Source: Oscheius tipulae (taxonomy: Eukaryota; Nematoda; Chromadorea; Rhabditida; Rhabditidae). From it: DNA of 64,000 nucleotides. Location of the stretch: NCBI GenBank assembly GCA_037178975.1, contig JASJZH010000004.1, positions 1,922,001 to 1,986,000 on the forward strand, written 5' to 3'. Position 1 is the first letter of the stretch; each line of letters starts with the position of its first letter. Both the position numbers and the translations under genes were made by a program. The notes under the pieces are model-generated. The model saw only the letters and a list, made by a program, of their open reading frames with translations. It was not told the origin of the DNA and did no database searches. Below, in pieces: positions 13,301 through 24,600 of the stretch.

Positions 13301-16300
13301 AAAACCTTAGTTTTTATCCACTAAGTAAAGCCACGACGAAACAATGTCCCCGGGTACTGTCTTTCAGTAGACAGTGAAACAAAATTTTTCAGCTTTGTCT
13401 ACATCGTTTGGTGGAGTTTGCTATGAAAGGTATTAAACAAGAGCATCCTTTCTTTCCGAATACGAACTGATTTTGTAACAAATAAATCACATCAAGTCCG
13501 AAACATGGAAAGAGCCTTGGACTTCTTCTGACCCCGCTATTGCAAAATGTTTCAAAAAAGGTTTAAGGTTAGGCTACACAATTTGGGGTTTTTTTGTAGT
13601 TTCCATATGCCCTTGATTTTAAAAATTCCGTATGTAAGCCCGAGAAACTGAGGCCAATAATAGTTTTCCTTTCGGATCCAAGGCCTTAGTTATTTTTTCT
13701 AGGTCTTCCAGTTTTCCTTGGTAACTTTCATGTTTCAAGGTCTGTTCTAAACTCTCGCCTCTCCCTGATCGTCGTTCACAAAGCTTTTCCTTCAGATCCA
13801 TGGACCGTACAATCCCGTCTCGCCTAGTGGACAAACTGGACTATGAAGTGCCTTCCGGCTCTGCTCCACCAATAGAACCCATTTCTGTTTTGGAACTGCC
13901 CCCTCCCTACACAGCTATCGATCTACCACCCACACCACAACCAGCTCCTGACAATTTTGTGGAAAGAGTTGTAGCAGCAGATGTTCAGAGGCCTGAGTGC
14001 TGTATAATAGAGGGTGAGTATGGATTTTTTTTTGAGAGGTTCGGCTCTTGAAACACTAACATTCGAACATAGAAGGTCCTAAGGATTGTTTGAAACAAAA
14101 TTGAAAAACCAGCATGGCAGCCGAGGATTTTTTGACAGTCTTGATCTTTGCTGAGGAAGTAACACAGGAAATACTAGTCTTTATTCGACGCTCTGTATAA
14201 AGTTGAAACATTTTTCAAACGGTTAACCTTCTCGGATGAGGATACTACATTGCATGTTACTGTCAAAAGCCATTTTTGAAAGCTCATATTTTATATATTT
14301 TACAACGCACCGAGGAAATGCCCCTAATGTTCTTTTTGATGGAGAATTGTAGTATACAAGTCTCAGGTAATCTACTATTCTCTTTTGTTCAGTTCTTGTG
14401 AAAAGGTGTTCCATAGCTAACAGTCTTACTTTCTCAACTGTACGAGATCTTTTCTCACTCTTACGGGACAAGATGACCTTTTCGGCCGCGTGCTCATCTG
14501 TATTCACAAAAGGCATGGGTATGACAGAAAATCGTACTCAGTCATAAGTACTGGGGATGTTCGTATGTGAGTTTTTCAAATATGAATCCAGCTCCACGTG
14601 ATTTTTAATCTAGCTGTTACTTTCGAAGTATAACTGAAACATAAAAGTTTTCTATGGAAAGAGGTGAAAAGAGAGAAGAGAGAATAGTTAGAGTTTTCAT
14701 GGATTACAGTCATACTTTTTCAACTATAGCCCTCTCAGCAAGTTCGTGCCTCTTACTGGTTGCTTTGTGTAAACACTGAAACACAAAGACAACACAAACA
14801 ACGTTTTGCATTTTCGGTCCTTTTTGTTTCGCGACAGCAACTTATACTCTTACTGTTACAGAAACTAATGTCGTTTTTCCATGTGTTTAGAAAGAAAAGA
14901 AACTCAAAAACCAGTTCATTTTTAGAGTTCACCACCCGGCGCCCCAGTCACTGTAGTACCGAATGCGAACACGAGCTCTCCCGAGAAGAGCAAATTGTTT
15001 TGAGGGGCTGTCGACAGAACTTGAGGAAAATTCTAACCGGAATTGTAATAATCACTATCGTAGTGCCCATCTTCATAGTCATAAACTTTTTGCAGTCATT
15101 GCCTGAACCGACTCCTGCTCTACCATGTACTACATCCCTGCCCAATTGGTCTACCATTGATTGTTAGCTAAAAGGAATAAATGAACTGTTTTTCTGAAAA
15201 CTTGTCCATTTATAATGGTTTGTCTGAAACAAAAGACTTTTTGAAGAAAGTTTTCTATGGCAGAGACAGCTGTTGTGGAAAGGATTATGTCCAGGGCTTA
15301 CCCAAAAGAGACAGAACGGCCAGAAAATTGATCTAATTTCTTCATGGCATTCCCTTCCAAGCCAAAAGCCTAACTTTCTGGCCAGGCTAACCAGTTTTCC
15401 ACGTTTCAGTTTCTGTCTAAGGTTCCAGCTTATCCTCACAGCTCTCATTGTCATAGTCAAAGTTTTGATCTTCCTGGAACACCATTTCAATTTTGCTTCA
15501 CTATAGATAGAGATAAACCCAGCAATAAGAGCTGGGCCATGGATTTCAATTCGACAAAAACTTTTATGCGTACTTTTGCTATGTTCTCCTGTTTTGAATG
15601 AGGAATTCAAACCCACTGCCTAATCGTCCCTGAGAGCGCAAAACCAAGTGTCCCTCCCAGTCCAAGAGCTCCATCCATTCCAGCTATCCTGTAACTTCTG
15701 TTACTTCTGTGAGTCGTCTTCACACCATACGTCATTCCTGTTGCTGAAAAAAAGAGTTCTTGCATGGTTCAATGGTATGATGGGCAACTCTCGAAGTACA
15801 ACCGATTACAGAATGTTTCTCATTGTCAGAACGATTTGTTGATAAGAGCGAATCATAGGCTTGTAAAATATTGGTGCACCTGCTGCCGACGGTAGATTTG
15901 CTAAACCGAAGTACAGGTCGCTAAATAGATGTGAGCGAAAGCAAGTTCTACTATGACAGTTTCTCCATGTTTCAGCAATAGCATAAAACAGGTCCATACG
16001 CCTGGCATTTCCAGTCACTCTTCCGAGAAGAACTCACAAATGACAGAAATGTAGCCTCCGCACAGTCCAAAACAGACATCTCCAATTAGTAAAAAGTAGT
16101 GATTGTTGGAAATGTAGATAGATTGTGTAATGCAGTTGATGGTGTTCAAGAAGAGCCCGACGAAGGGAATGAGGAGAGGGACCTTGGCATTCCAGTAGTC
16201 AGAGGCTAGAAATTTCAGTGTTATGCCAGGCTCAGAAAACAATCAAACCGATGCATTTTTCAGCGCTTTACACACATTTTTATGCTCTCGAAGTGTGTTC

Positions 16301-17010
16301 AAACGATTTTTCTACTTACTTTTGACGTCAAAGTAAATATTTCTGGGTAGTATTCGATGATGAGTTAATTAAATTTACTTAGAAATAATAAAAATGTGTG
16401 TAAAGCGCTGAAAAAAGCGGATGATTGACTTTCAGGGAAGTTCGTACGGGACCCAATTATAAAAGTCATGCCCGGGGACCTATACACCGCAATGCCACTG
16501 TCCCTTTAAACATAAATTTGGCATCATCAAAAAACAGTTTACTAGCTCCATTAAACTTCTTGAGAACATTCAAAAACAGCCACTTTCACTAGTTTTGCGT
16601 TTCAGTGAATGCTGAAAAAGCTTCGTTTCACTGTGCACTTATCATCCCTAATTAGTTTGTGCTCCGTAATCCCCGCCTAAACTCAAACATTTATAACTCG
16701 CCAACACCCAGTAGAAGAGTTGTAATGAGACAGGGTATAATGTAGACGAACGTTGATAGCCAATAGAAGTGGGCATATCGGGTCTGGAGATCCTTGTCCT
16801 CATGATAATTCGTGATATTTGAGCAGAAAACTGAATCCTGAACATTTTTTTGTTTAAAGACAGTGCAGAACTCACATTATAGCGCTCAAGACATAGTTTT
16901 TCGTAGACCAAATTCTGATATACCGGGGTCTTGAAAAATGAAGTTATTGTATAGATGCATAGGGGTATTTCCACACCGATTTGGAGTACTAGTCGACGGA
17001 TTCTGTCCAT
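10361..17010 (-). CDS. SLC46-family MFS transporter (proton-coupled folate transporter-like)
   Basis: Predicted 12-TM solute carrier of the family that includes PCFT/SLC46A1; the substrate cannot be told from sequence. Minus-strand exons: 16876-17010, 16708-16837, 16038-16205, 15617-15743, 12443-12594, 12211-12348, 12067-12170, 10915-11053, 10533-10767 and 10361-10454. The total of 1422 nt gives 473 residues, in frame throughout. It starts MDRIRRLVLQIGVEIPL in good ATG context, then a Cys-containing first loop (SVFCSNITN), TM2-3 with DYWNAKVPLLIPFVG, TM4-5 with HRSNRSYRIAGMDGALGLGG, TM6 FGYAYAFSLMLFLQ, an acidic central loop (VVEESHEDEENIR), TM7 GLGVEFFLFLGLGEI, TM8 YPYLRFRGLSDAQLS and the ENDEQGMMF motif before TM11. 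Intron 4 is 3.0 kb and carries another gene on the opposite strand. The E8/E9 junction is the least certain; an earlier acceptor in E9 would break frame. Confidence 0.85.
13800..15167 (+). CDS. Small single-pass membrane protein with a PPxY motif, nested in an intron
   Basis: Family not recognised. Two exons, 13800-14013 and 14926-15167, join in phase to give 151 residues. Residues 1-71 are hydrophilic and proline-rich with LELPPPYTAIDLPP, a PPxY motif of the type that binds WW domains of NEDD4-like ubiquitin ligases. A basic stretch (RGCRQNLRKI) precedes one transmembrane helix (LTGIVIITIVVPIFIVINFL), followed by a short tail rich in Pro and Cys. There is no signal peptide, so a type II or tail-proximal topology is likely. 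The ATG sits in favourable context and AATAAA follows the stop at 15176. The whole gene lies inside intron 4 of the SLC46-like gene on the other strand. The 0.9-kb intron contains several TGAAACA motifs. Confidence 0.72.
15176..15181 (+). terminator. Poly(A) signal of the nested PPxY gene
   Basis: AATAAA 9 nt after the TAG stop, supporting the nested gene as an independent transcript. Confidence 0.6.
16250..16510. repeat. Foldback MITE, truncated copy in SLC46-like intron 2
   Basis: Shares GCATTTTTCAGCGCTTTACA and the internal TTTTGACGTCAAAGTA with the fuller copies at 17255-17710 and 28822-29250, and ends CACTGTCCCTTTAAA. The left terminus is missing. The two halves are inverted repeats of each other (GCGCTTTACACACA against TGTGTGTAAAGCGC). 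Confidence 0.75.
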
Positions 17011-17254
17011 TTTCAGGGATAATCCTGGGTTTGGAAGTTGTGAAAAGTGCAGAAAAGGAAAAATATTTCAATGAGAAAGTATAGTCTAGAGATGGAACAG
17101 CCTGGATATCTCCTGCAGATTGTTTCATACACGTTTTTTTCGTGTGATCGCTATAACACTTCGAGATTTCACTACAGTTTCAATACCTTCGGACGAACAT
17201 TACGTTGGCCTGTTGGACATATACGTGAACAATGTAAAAGATGAATCCTTGGTA

Positions 17255-17710
17255 TTTTAAAGGGACACTGTCACTGTGAGGGGATGAGGGGACGGCGAGA
17301 CGCATTTTCAACTCGGGTCCCGCCACTGACTCCGCTCAAAATGCATTTTTCGGCGCTTCGCACACATTTTATAGACCTCTAAGAGTGTTTAATCGACTCA
17401 GTATCGAAATATACTCTAGAAACGTCTACTTTGACGTCAAAAATGCCAAAGAGAAATGTTGGAAAAGGAAAAGGGGATAAGAACAGCGTTTCCTTTGTTT
17501 TCTTCATTGCTCACGGCATTTTTGACGTCGAAGTAGACGTTCTGGAATAGTTTTTGGCGCTGAGTCGATCGAACACACTTAAAACCCTAGAAAAGAGGTG
17601 TAAAGCTCTGAAAAAACAAAAAATGCATTTGGAGTTCGTGGCAGGACCTCTCTACAAAAATGGTTCTGTCGTCCCCTCATTCCCCTCGAAGTGACAGCGT
17701 CCCTTTAAAA
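17255..17710. repeat. Foldback MITE, complete copy
   Basis: Begins TTTTAAAGGGACACTGTCAC and ends with its complement, GTGACAGCGTCCCTTTAAAA. Both arms carry the same internal blocks in inverted order (ACGTCTACTTTGACGTCAAA against TTTTGACGTCGAAGTAGACG; GACTCAG against CTGAGTC). About 455 bp with arms near 200 bp and no ORF: a nonautonomous hairpin transposon. It occupies much of the 1.26-kb interval between the SLC46-like and ARL8 genes. Confidence 0.85.
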
Positions 17711-18271
17711 AGCGGAAAAATGATGTCGTGCCTGTGAAAATGCTGCAAAAAAAAGACTCGAAGTAGGATGTGCAACTTTTCAAAATTCGTACCAACAAAC
17801 TTCTTTGTATCAAATACTGCCTAAAAGGCTAACACTAGGATCGAAGTGTTCAGTTCTTTCAAGTGGAGAAATAGAAAAACAAGTGAAGCCGTGGTAGGTA
17901 CAGAGCAGAGAGGAAGAGTATTCCAAGTTGGGCTGTTTCAGTTTACACGATGTCATTGATCGATAGCAGCCAGGAAAGGACACAAACACCAAAACAGAGT
18001 AAGAGAGAGTATGGGAATTGGCGGGAAACCCCCGCCGGGTGTGCGAAAATGGGGGAAGGACGCAATACGGGAGGTCAGCTGTCTTGACCATTGAGTAAAC
18101 AAGGCGGATCTCTGATACTGATAATATCGGCTATTGGAAAATACAATGCTTAAGAGGAAAGATGAGATAAAGTAGCGATCTAGCAATGGTTCTACATTCC
18201 ATAACTCTTATCCCTGACATGAAACATTTTGATTTTTTTTAAATCTTTTCAGTAGTCGTCTTCTTCTCATC

Positions 18272-20700
18272 TCACTGCTTCACTTTGCGGTGCTGAACGA
18301 TCCACTGAAGAGCCAGATTGATGTTCTCCTGATCCTTGCACGAGATGGAGTAACAACAGAGCTCGCGGTCCTGGATCGAGCACAGGTCCCTGAAAGTGGA
18401 TTCCTACACTTTCACTCTCTCGTACCAAAAAAAGTCTTTGAAAACTACAAAACAAACTACATAGAACCTTTTTTGTTTCAACTACTGGACAAGAAACCTA
18501 CCGTCCCCGGAAACGTGGCGCTGATCTCTTGCGATGTAGTATTTGCTCGTTTTGAGGGCTACCAACTCGAACAGTGTTCAGTCACAGGAAACTTATTAAG
18601 TGAACGACTAACTGTTTTCACCTTTTTGTTTCAATGCCATTTCATGCACTACCTAAGTACCGTCATTGAAAGTATTCTATGTATGACTCAACTTTTTTAG
18701 TTTTATCCATTGCTCCAAAGCAAAGCAGCTCTCGGAAATTTACTTCTCAGAGGCAGGCACCAGAAACTGTTGCTGTATATTTCTCAGGCTCGAAAAATAT
18801 ACAGATAGTTCTAAGAATTTCCAATTCTAAATTTTTTTTTGGCTTCAGCGACTGGATAGAGTCAAAATAACTAAAAGAATATTTGCATTTGTGCCTAAGT
18901 ACCAAAAAAAACAAATCTTACATGGTCTCGATGATTTCTCGTTCGTCCAAAGCTCCTCTCAAGTCGCTCTTGTTTCCCAGAACGATGACTGGTATTCCCA
19001 CTAGGTAACGGTCCGCGACCAGGGTCTCCAGCTCGATCTTAGCCTTCTAAACAAGTTCAAAATGGTAAAAAATAGGTAAGAAGGGTACCAGGAGCATTCC
19101 CTCGTCCGCGGAGTCGACCATGAAGACGATAACGTCGACACTTCGACAGTAACGCAGCCACATGTGCCGGTAGCGAGCCTGCCCGCCGATGTCCCACATC
19201 TAGAAAGGGTATTTCTGTGTTTTTGATCCATTCGGCAATACGAGAGGGAAATACGAAAGTCTACCTTACTTTGTGCAGAAACTGAAACATTTGAGTGAAC
19301 AACAAGAGAGACAGAGAACATATTGGATTTCACATGCCAGAGACTTGAACTAATTTTTCCAAGCATTATTGTTACACTTTTATACAGAAACTGAAACATT
19401 TTCGCAGGTTGAGACCAGAGCTGTAGACTGTTACCTTCTCAATTTTTCCTCACGCTTATACAAATACAAGCTTGTGAGGTTCTAGATGTATTTTGTTTCA
19501 ACGAAAACATTTACCCAGACCCATAGACGACAGGTGTTACCTCTCAGATGAAGTGTAATATAACAAAACAAAAAAAAATGTTTGTATGTTATGATAAGAG
19601 AGAGACAGACGTTCGACGACAACAGATCAAACCAATTCGATCCCTGGGGCGACAGGATCGAGAATGTTTCATAGGAATAGAACCAAAAATGGGGTACTGC
19701 CAGGCTTTTCAATTACGGAGTAGAAAAAAATACCATGGTGAACTCATTATCCCTTCTTTTAAATATGCTTTGAAACATACTTTTTGAATTTGAGAACTCG
19801 TTGAGGACCTAATGTACAAGACCAGTGGCTTATGATCCTGGCGGAGCGACCCAGTACTTTTGAACTGTTTCACTCTTCTAACTTGTCTTTTCAACTCTAA
19901 TCTAGGATAATACTTGACAGAAAAGGCCACCCACATTGACAAGTGTCCCAGACAAGTTTGGCTGATGTCCCGTTGGGGCTCGTGACAGGTAGAGTCAAGC
20001 TACCGTGTCAGAACCCAGAGACGCATATCCCAAACTGACTTGACTTACAAAGAGTAATTGCTGTCACAAATTGCCACAAAAACCGAAGGCTTCCCAGAAC
20101 TGACCTTGATTGTGACGCCTCCCTTGGTTATCTTCCGGAAGTTGAAGCCGATTGTGGGAGCCATGTCCTCAGCATAGCTTCCGTTCTGAAAACGGAAGTG
20201 AATAAAGTTGACAAACAAATTGGGGGACTTTGCAGATTGAATGTTTCACTACTAGAATCATTGGGGACATGTTTCACTGTTCTTCTGATGCAGCTGACCG
20301 TTTTTATTCTATCTCGATAAAAAATTTTGATCTTCTTCGTTCTCACTATTAGGTAAAACAGCCGTCTGAGGGTCAGCTTCATTTTGGGTGAAATTGAGAA
20401 GAAACAACCGGACTTGATCCTCTAAATTTGTCGCTATGTTTCACTCCTTCAAGATGAGAATGTGGGTATGCTAAGTGACAAATTTCCAAATGTAGGATGT
20501 TTCACCAGAATAGTATTGATGTGGATTTGGGACAAGATTGATAATAAACTAAAATTTAAAAAAAAAAAAAAACGAACCGAAATAACATTCAAGAAGGATG
20601 TCTTCCCCGAATTGTTGAGGCCGACCAGGGTGATTTCCATCTCCTCATTCCAGAAGAACGAGGAAAGCCAGTCGATGAAGCATCTCCAGAAGGTGAACAT
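18272..20700 (-). CDS. arl-8: ARL8 small GTPase
   Basis: Arf-like GTPase on lysosomes and synaptic-vesicle precursors that recruits kinesin effectors. Minus-strand exons 20578-20700, 20105-20185, 19089-19199, 18922-19046 and 18272-18389 total 558 nt and encode 185 residues, the standard ARL8 length. The amphipathic N-terminus ([17 protein letters not shown]) replaces the myristoylation Gly of other Arfs. Motifs: G1 GLNNSGKT, switch I Thr in [10 protein letters not shown]3 WDIGGQ, G4 NKSD, G5 SCK, and the family-specific CCYSISCK and C-terminal LQWIVQHRK. All junctions are in phase. The P-loop reads GLNNSGKT where the usual ARL8 form is GLQxSGKT, a small substitution that keeps the G, K and T. 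The introns contain many TGTTTCA/TGAAACA motifs, and intron 2 holds a chimeric repeat at 19888-20095. Confidence 0.95.
19888..20095. repeat. Chimeric repeat: half of a palindromic MITE joined to an RTE-associated tail
   Basis: 19888-19950 matches the left arm and part of the right arm of the 78-bp palindrome at 32908-32985 (TCAACTCTAATCT.GGATAA, then TTGACAAGTG). From 19956 it changes to GGCTGATG..GTTGGGGCTCG, found at 57447-57471, followed by TGACAGGTAG...AAACTGACTTGACTTACAAA, found at 58044-58150 around the RTE fragment. It lies in ARL8 intron 2. Confidence 0.65.
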
Positions 20701-21610
20701 TTTTGCAACAATCCAGAAGAATGGGAAAGGGACCAGTTGGGAAGCTAACCACACTCAGAAATCGATAGGTGGTAGCTTTTTTTTTTTTTCGCTTTTTTTA
20801 TGGTTTACGATTATACTGCAGAACTAAATAATAAACTTTCACGTTGACGAGACCATGCCATCATGCCGACGAAGCTCTTCAGTGTCTGAATCGTCAGCCT
20901 TAACATGGTTTCCAAATGACTACTTGCTTTTCTTCCATCTTAACAACAAACTAGAATTTGAGCGAGTGGGTTATAGAAGTCATAAAACAAGAGGAACATG
21001 TTTTAAGAATAGATAGAGCAAAACGATACGGTGCATTTAATAGATCGGGGTTGATAAAAAATATCAGCAAAAGCTCTCTATGTCTGCTCATAGCCAGATG
21101 TTGAAGGCTTTCGAATAGTTGTTTTTTTGTTGTCTCACGAAAAAATTGAAAACATGTAAATAGATGTTAGATGAAGTTGACTTGAAACAAAAACTTTTCC
21201 AACCTGCACACTCGAAGTTCAGGCTGCAAAAGTGCGAACTTTTATGTTTTATCTGCTACATAGAGTTCGACTACTCACCCAAAAAGTCATTATTTGATAG
21301 GGAGCCATGAGTACCGGCTATGCTCTTCGAGGCTCTACAGGTTTTCACACTTTTAAACTTTTCGTGTTTCATAGAAGGCGTGTATACTGGTACCATAGCG
21401 TTTTTACTATTTTATTGAGAACTTGCAGTCCCAGTTACCAATCACCATTCTTCCGATCAGTCACCACTCTCCCAAGAATCTCTTTGTTCAAAGATCTAAA
21501 GAGACTGCTACTGGTCGTAAAACGCACCGAAGCTGGCAAACAAACAAGTGAAGAAGCCATATTTTATCAGTCGTCCTACTTGCTCTCATTCATCAAACAG
21601 TCAATCAAAA
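20701..21610. other. Divergent intergenic region, ARL8 and AAT promoters
   Basis: 0.9 kb between the ARL8 start (minus) and the AAT start (plus), so it probably carries both promoters. No further gene is seen. An ATG at 21307 opens a short frame followed by a possible donor at 21345 but does not join the AAT exon in phase. A TGAAACA motif with an A-run lies at 21183-21189. A splice-acceptor-like CAG ten bases before the AAT ATG could be a trans-splice site. Confidence 0.45.
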
Positions 21611-24600
21611 ATGGGTCGAAAGGATGCGAACCGGATTGGACTACTGGGAGCCACGTCTTACATCGTCGGGAACATTATTGGGACTGGTGGGTTCCATTTA
21701 AAGATTTTGATTCTCGCATTCTAGATTGTAAGTTGAAGAAATGTTTCATGAGGAACATACAAGATATAACTTTCACCTAGCTGTGCTTCATTGGCGTTCC
21801 TCGGATGACCAAAGAAAACCAAACAAAATGCCTTAAAACCTTTGTTGGTCCAAGAGTATTATGAAGTGTTCAGTCTTTTTTGAGTCGTTATCTCCTTGTA
21901 CAGGGTTAGAAATTTCTTATGTTACAGTTGAAACATTTTCTCTGTTCGTGGCTGTTTCAGGATAAGAGTGAAACGCATTACCCCCGTTTTCCTAGGTTCT
22001 AAAAGTTGAAGGCTACTGGAACTTTATCTAATGTTTCATTCAAAACATACAGGAAATCTTTTCTTCTCCCTTAGCGAAATGAGAATAATGCAATCATTTT
22101 CCCCAGAAAACTTTGTCGCCCCAAGAGGGTTTCAAGTTTTCTGTCCAGTCAACTAGGTCGAATCATTGTTCGGAGCATGATTAGAATTCTCTTTTGTAGC
22201 GACAAAGCATTTTCTATGTACTGAATCCATAACTGACAAAAAAAAGAAAAAACTGAAATGACAAAAGTTGAAAGGTTATAGTTTTCAACAAATGTTTCAC
22301 TCATAGTTCACCTTTTCCGTGGCTTTCAGTTTTCATTGCCCCAAAAGTATCTTTCAGCTTACTGTATGAACGATGGATTGTTCTGAACATAACCAAGATT
22401 CTTTTACCTTTAGAATGAAACATATTCCCAGACTGTTAGCTCTCGATAAAACTGAAACTGATAAAAGTTGAAAGATTATCTTTTCTGACAAACGTTTCAT
22501 GCAAATCATAAAAAGCTGCTTCCGGTTTTGGTTCTGGCTTGCAGACTGACTGAAGGACTTTGTTTCCAGGAATCTTCATCGGTCCCAAGGGAATTCTCGA
22601 GCATACCGGCTCCGTCGGCCTGTCTCTCGTTCTGTGGTCTCTCTGCGGTGTCAAGGCTATGTTATCATCCGTGGTGAGTTCCAGAAATCATGAGTTCTTT
22701 GCATGATAAAAGTGCACTTTAGTGCTTCATCGAACTGGGCACAAGCATACCCGAATCCGGGGCCGAAATCGCCTACATCAACTACATGGGATGGTATCCG
22801 ATCACATTCTCATTGTTGTGGTTGACGGCAGTGATTCAGGGGTAAGATCATGTCATTTCCTTTGTCTTTTTTTTCAAAAAGTAACCTTTCACCTGTTTAC
22901 TTCACTGAGTGCTTCATCAGAAAAATATCTTCTCGACAGAATTTTTGAATAGTGATTCATAATGGAAACATTCTTCTTTTCCACTAAATCACACTTCTGT
23001 GAAGCAAAAAAAAAATCCACCCTAGAACATTGCGAACAGTGCAAATCTTGAGAATCACGGGAAAGTTGGGACACTTGGCTGATGGGTGAAATGACAAGGA
23101 TTTTAAAAGCGTTCACTACGTTCCTTTTTTCAGATCCTGCAGCGCTGCCGTGGTCTTCCTCACATTTGGACAGTACATCATGCAGACGGTCAACTCATTA
23201 GTTTGCATTTCCGAAAGTGCTCAGGAATGGGCGATCAAGCTTTTCGGCTACGGCCTCATGTGTAGGTCTCCTCGTTTTTCATCTTTTCTGTACGGAAAAA
23301 TCTGTTTCCTGCTTCAAGAAAAGGCTAAATGGATTCAGGGTAGCTCTTCCATTCTTCGCCTTATTTCCGCTCGTTGCAAAAAAGCTTTTCTTGCTTCACC
23401 ACGAGACTATATCGGTGTAGAATACTCGAATAACAGTATTTTTGTAACCCTTGCCTAAAAATCAATTTCAGTCCTGATGAGCGTGGTCAATCTGTACTCT
23501 CTACCCAATCTGGCCGGCAAGATTCAAATTTTATCCATGTTTGGGAAAATCGCAGCTCTCGGATTGATCATCGCCATCGGTCTCTACTGCATCATTGTCA
23601 AAGGTTCGTATTTTTTCAAGTAGCACCCACAACCCCATTATCCTTGATAAACGCTGCAGTATAAATAGAAGCAATGAAGCAAAAGGTTACAAAACTAGGA
23701 AACGAGACTGAGAATCTTGAGGAAATGGACGGATTGGGGTTCACGGCTATTCCAAGAAAGAACTCAGAGAGGTCAAAGATAATTTATTGCCCCTTCTCAT
23801 GCTTCTTAGAAACATTTTTTCGAATTCAAACTTCTCTGTGAACAGCGGAAAGATACTGTCCGGGTGGTACCGGGCGCTATCTTGGAGCCGGCCACTGCTG
23901 GTATGCTGTCATTCTGTGTTCAGTAAACTATCCTAAGTTTTTTTGGTTTCACCAAGTACATATAGTTATGCTTGTTTTTTTTTGTGAACGGGAACGTCGA
24001 GCTGTCAAAACTAATATTTTCCTAGGAGACGTCTCCGAATTCTCTCCCAAGACCTCCTTTTCCGGCTCCAAATGGAACGTCCAGCAGATCGTTTTGGCCT
24101 TCTACCAAGGCGGTTGGGCCTACAGTGGCTACACCACCCTCAATTTCGGGACCGAGGAAGTCGAACTCAAGAATTTCAGACGGTTTTTGGGTCTCTCTTC
24201 ATCTGGAAAGCCTGTATTTAAGGACCTTTCCCATGGCAGTTTTGGGAGGTCTGACTCTCGTCATTTTTGTTTACATTCTTACGAATGTGGCTTACTTTTC
24301 AGTCATGACCCCGGAAGAAATACTGAAATCCGACGCTGTGGCTACTGTAAGTTCTTGGAAGTGATTTTTTTTTTTCGGGAATTTTGAATTTCTGGGGTCT
24401 CTTTTTGGCTGCAAAGTCATCACTTTATAGCTCTTCATACAGAAGACCCTGGGACAGGGAGCCTCATACGCCATGCCTGCTCTAGTAGGACTTTTACTCA
24501 TTGGAACAGTGAATTCGGGAGTCTTCATATCGAGCAGGTTAGGGTTTTCAGTCCGAATAGTCAGTGCTGCAAGAATGCTCTGATGACCAAAGTAATAGTT

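Noticed and set aside
21307-21345. Upstream ATG exon for the AAT gene
   Set aside because: The phase at the possible donor does not match any acceptor before the conserved [10 protein letters not shown] start.
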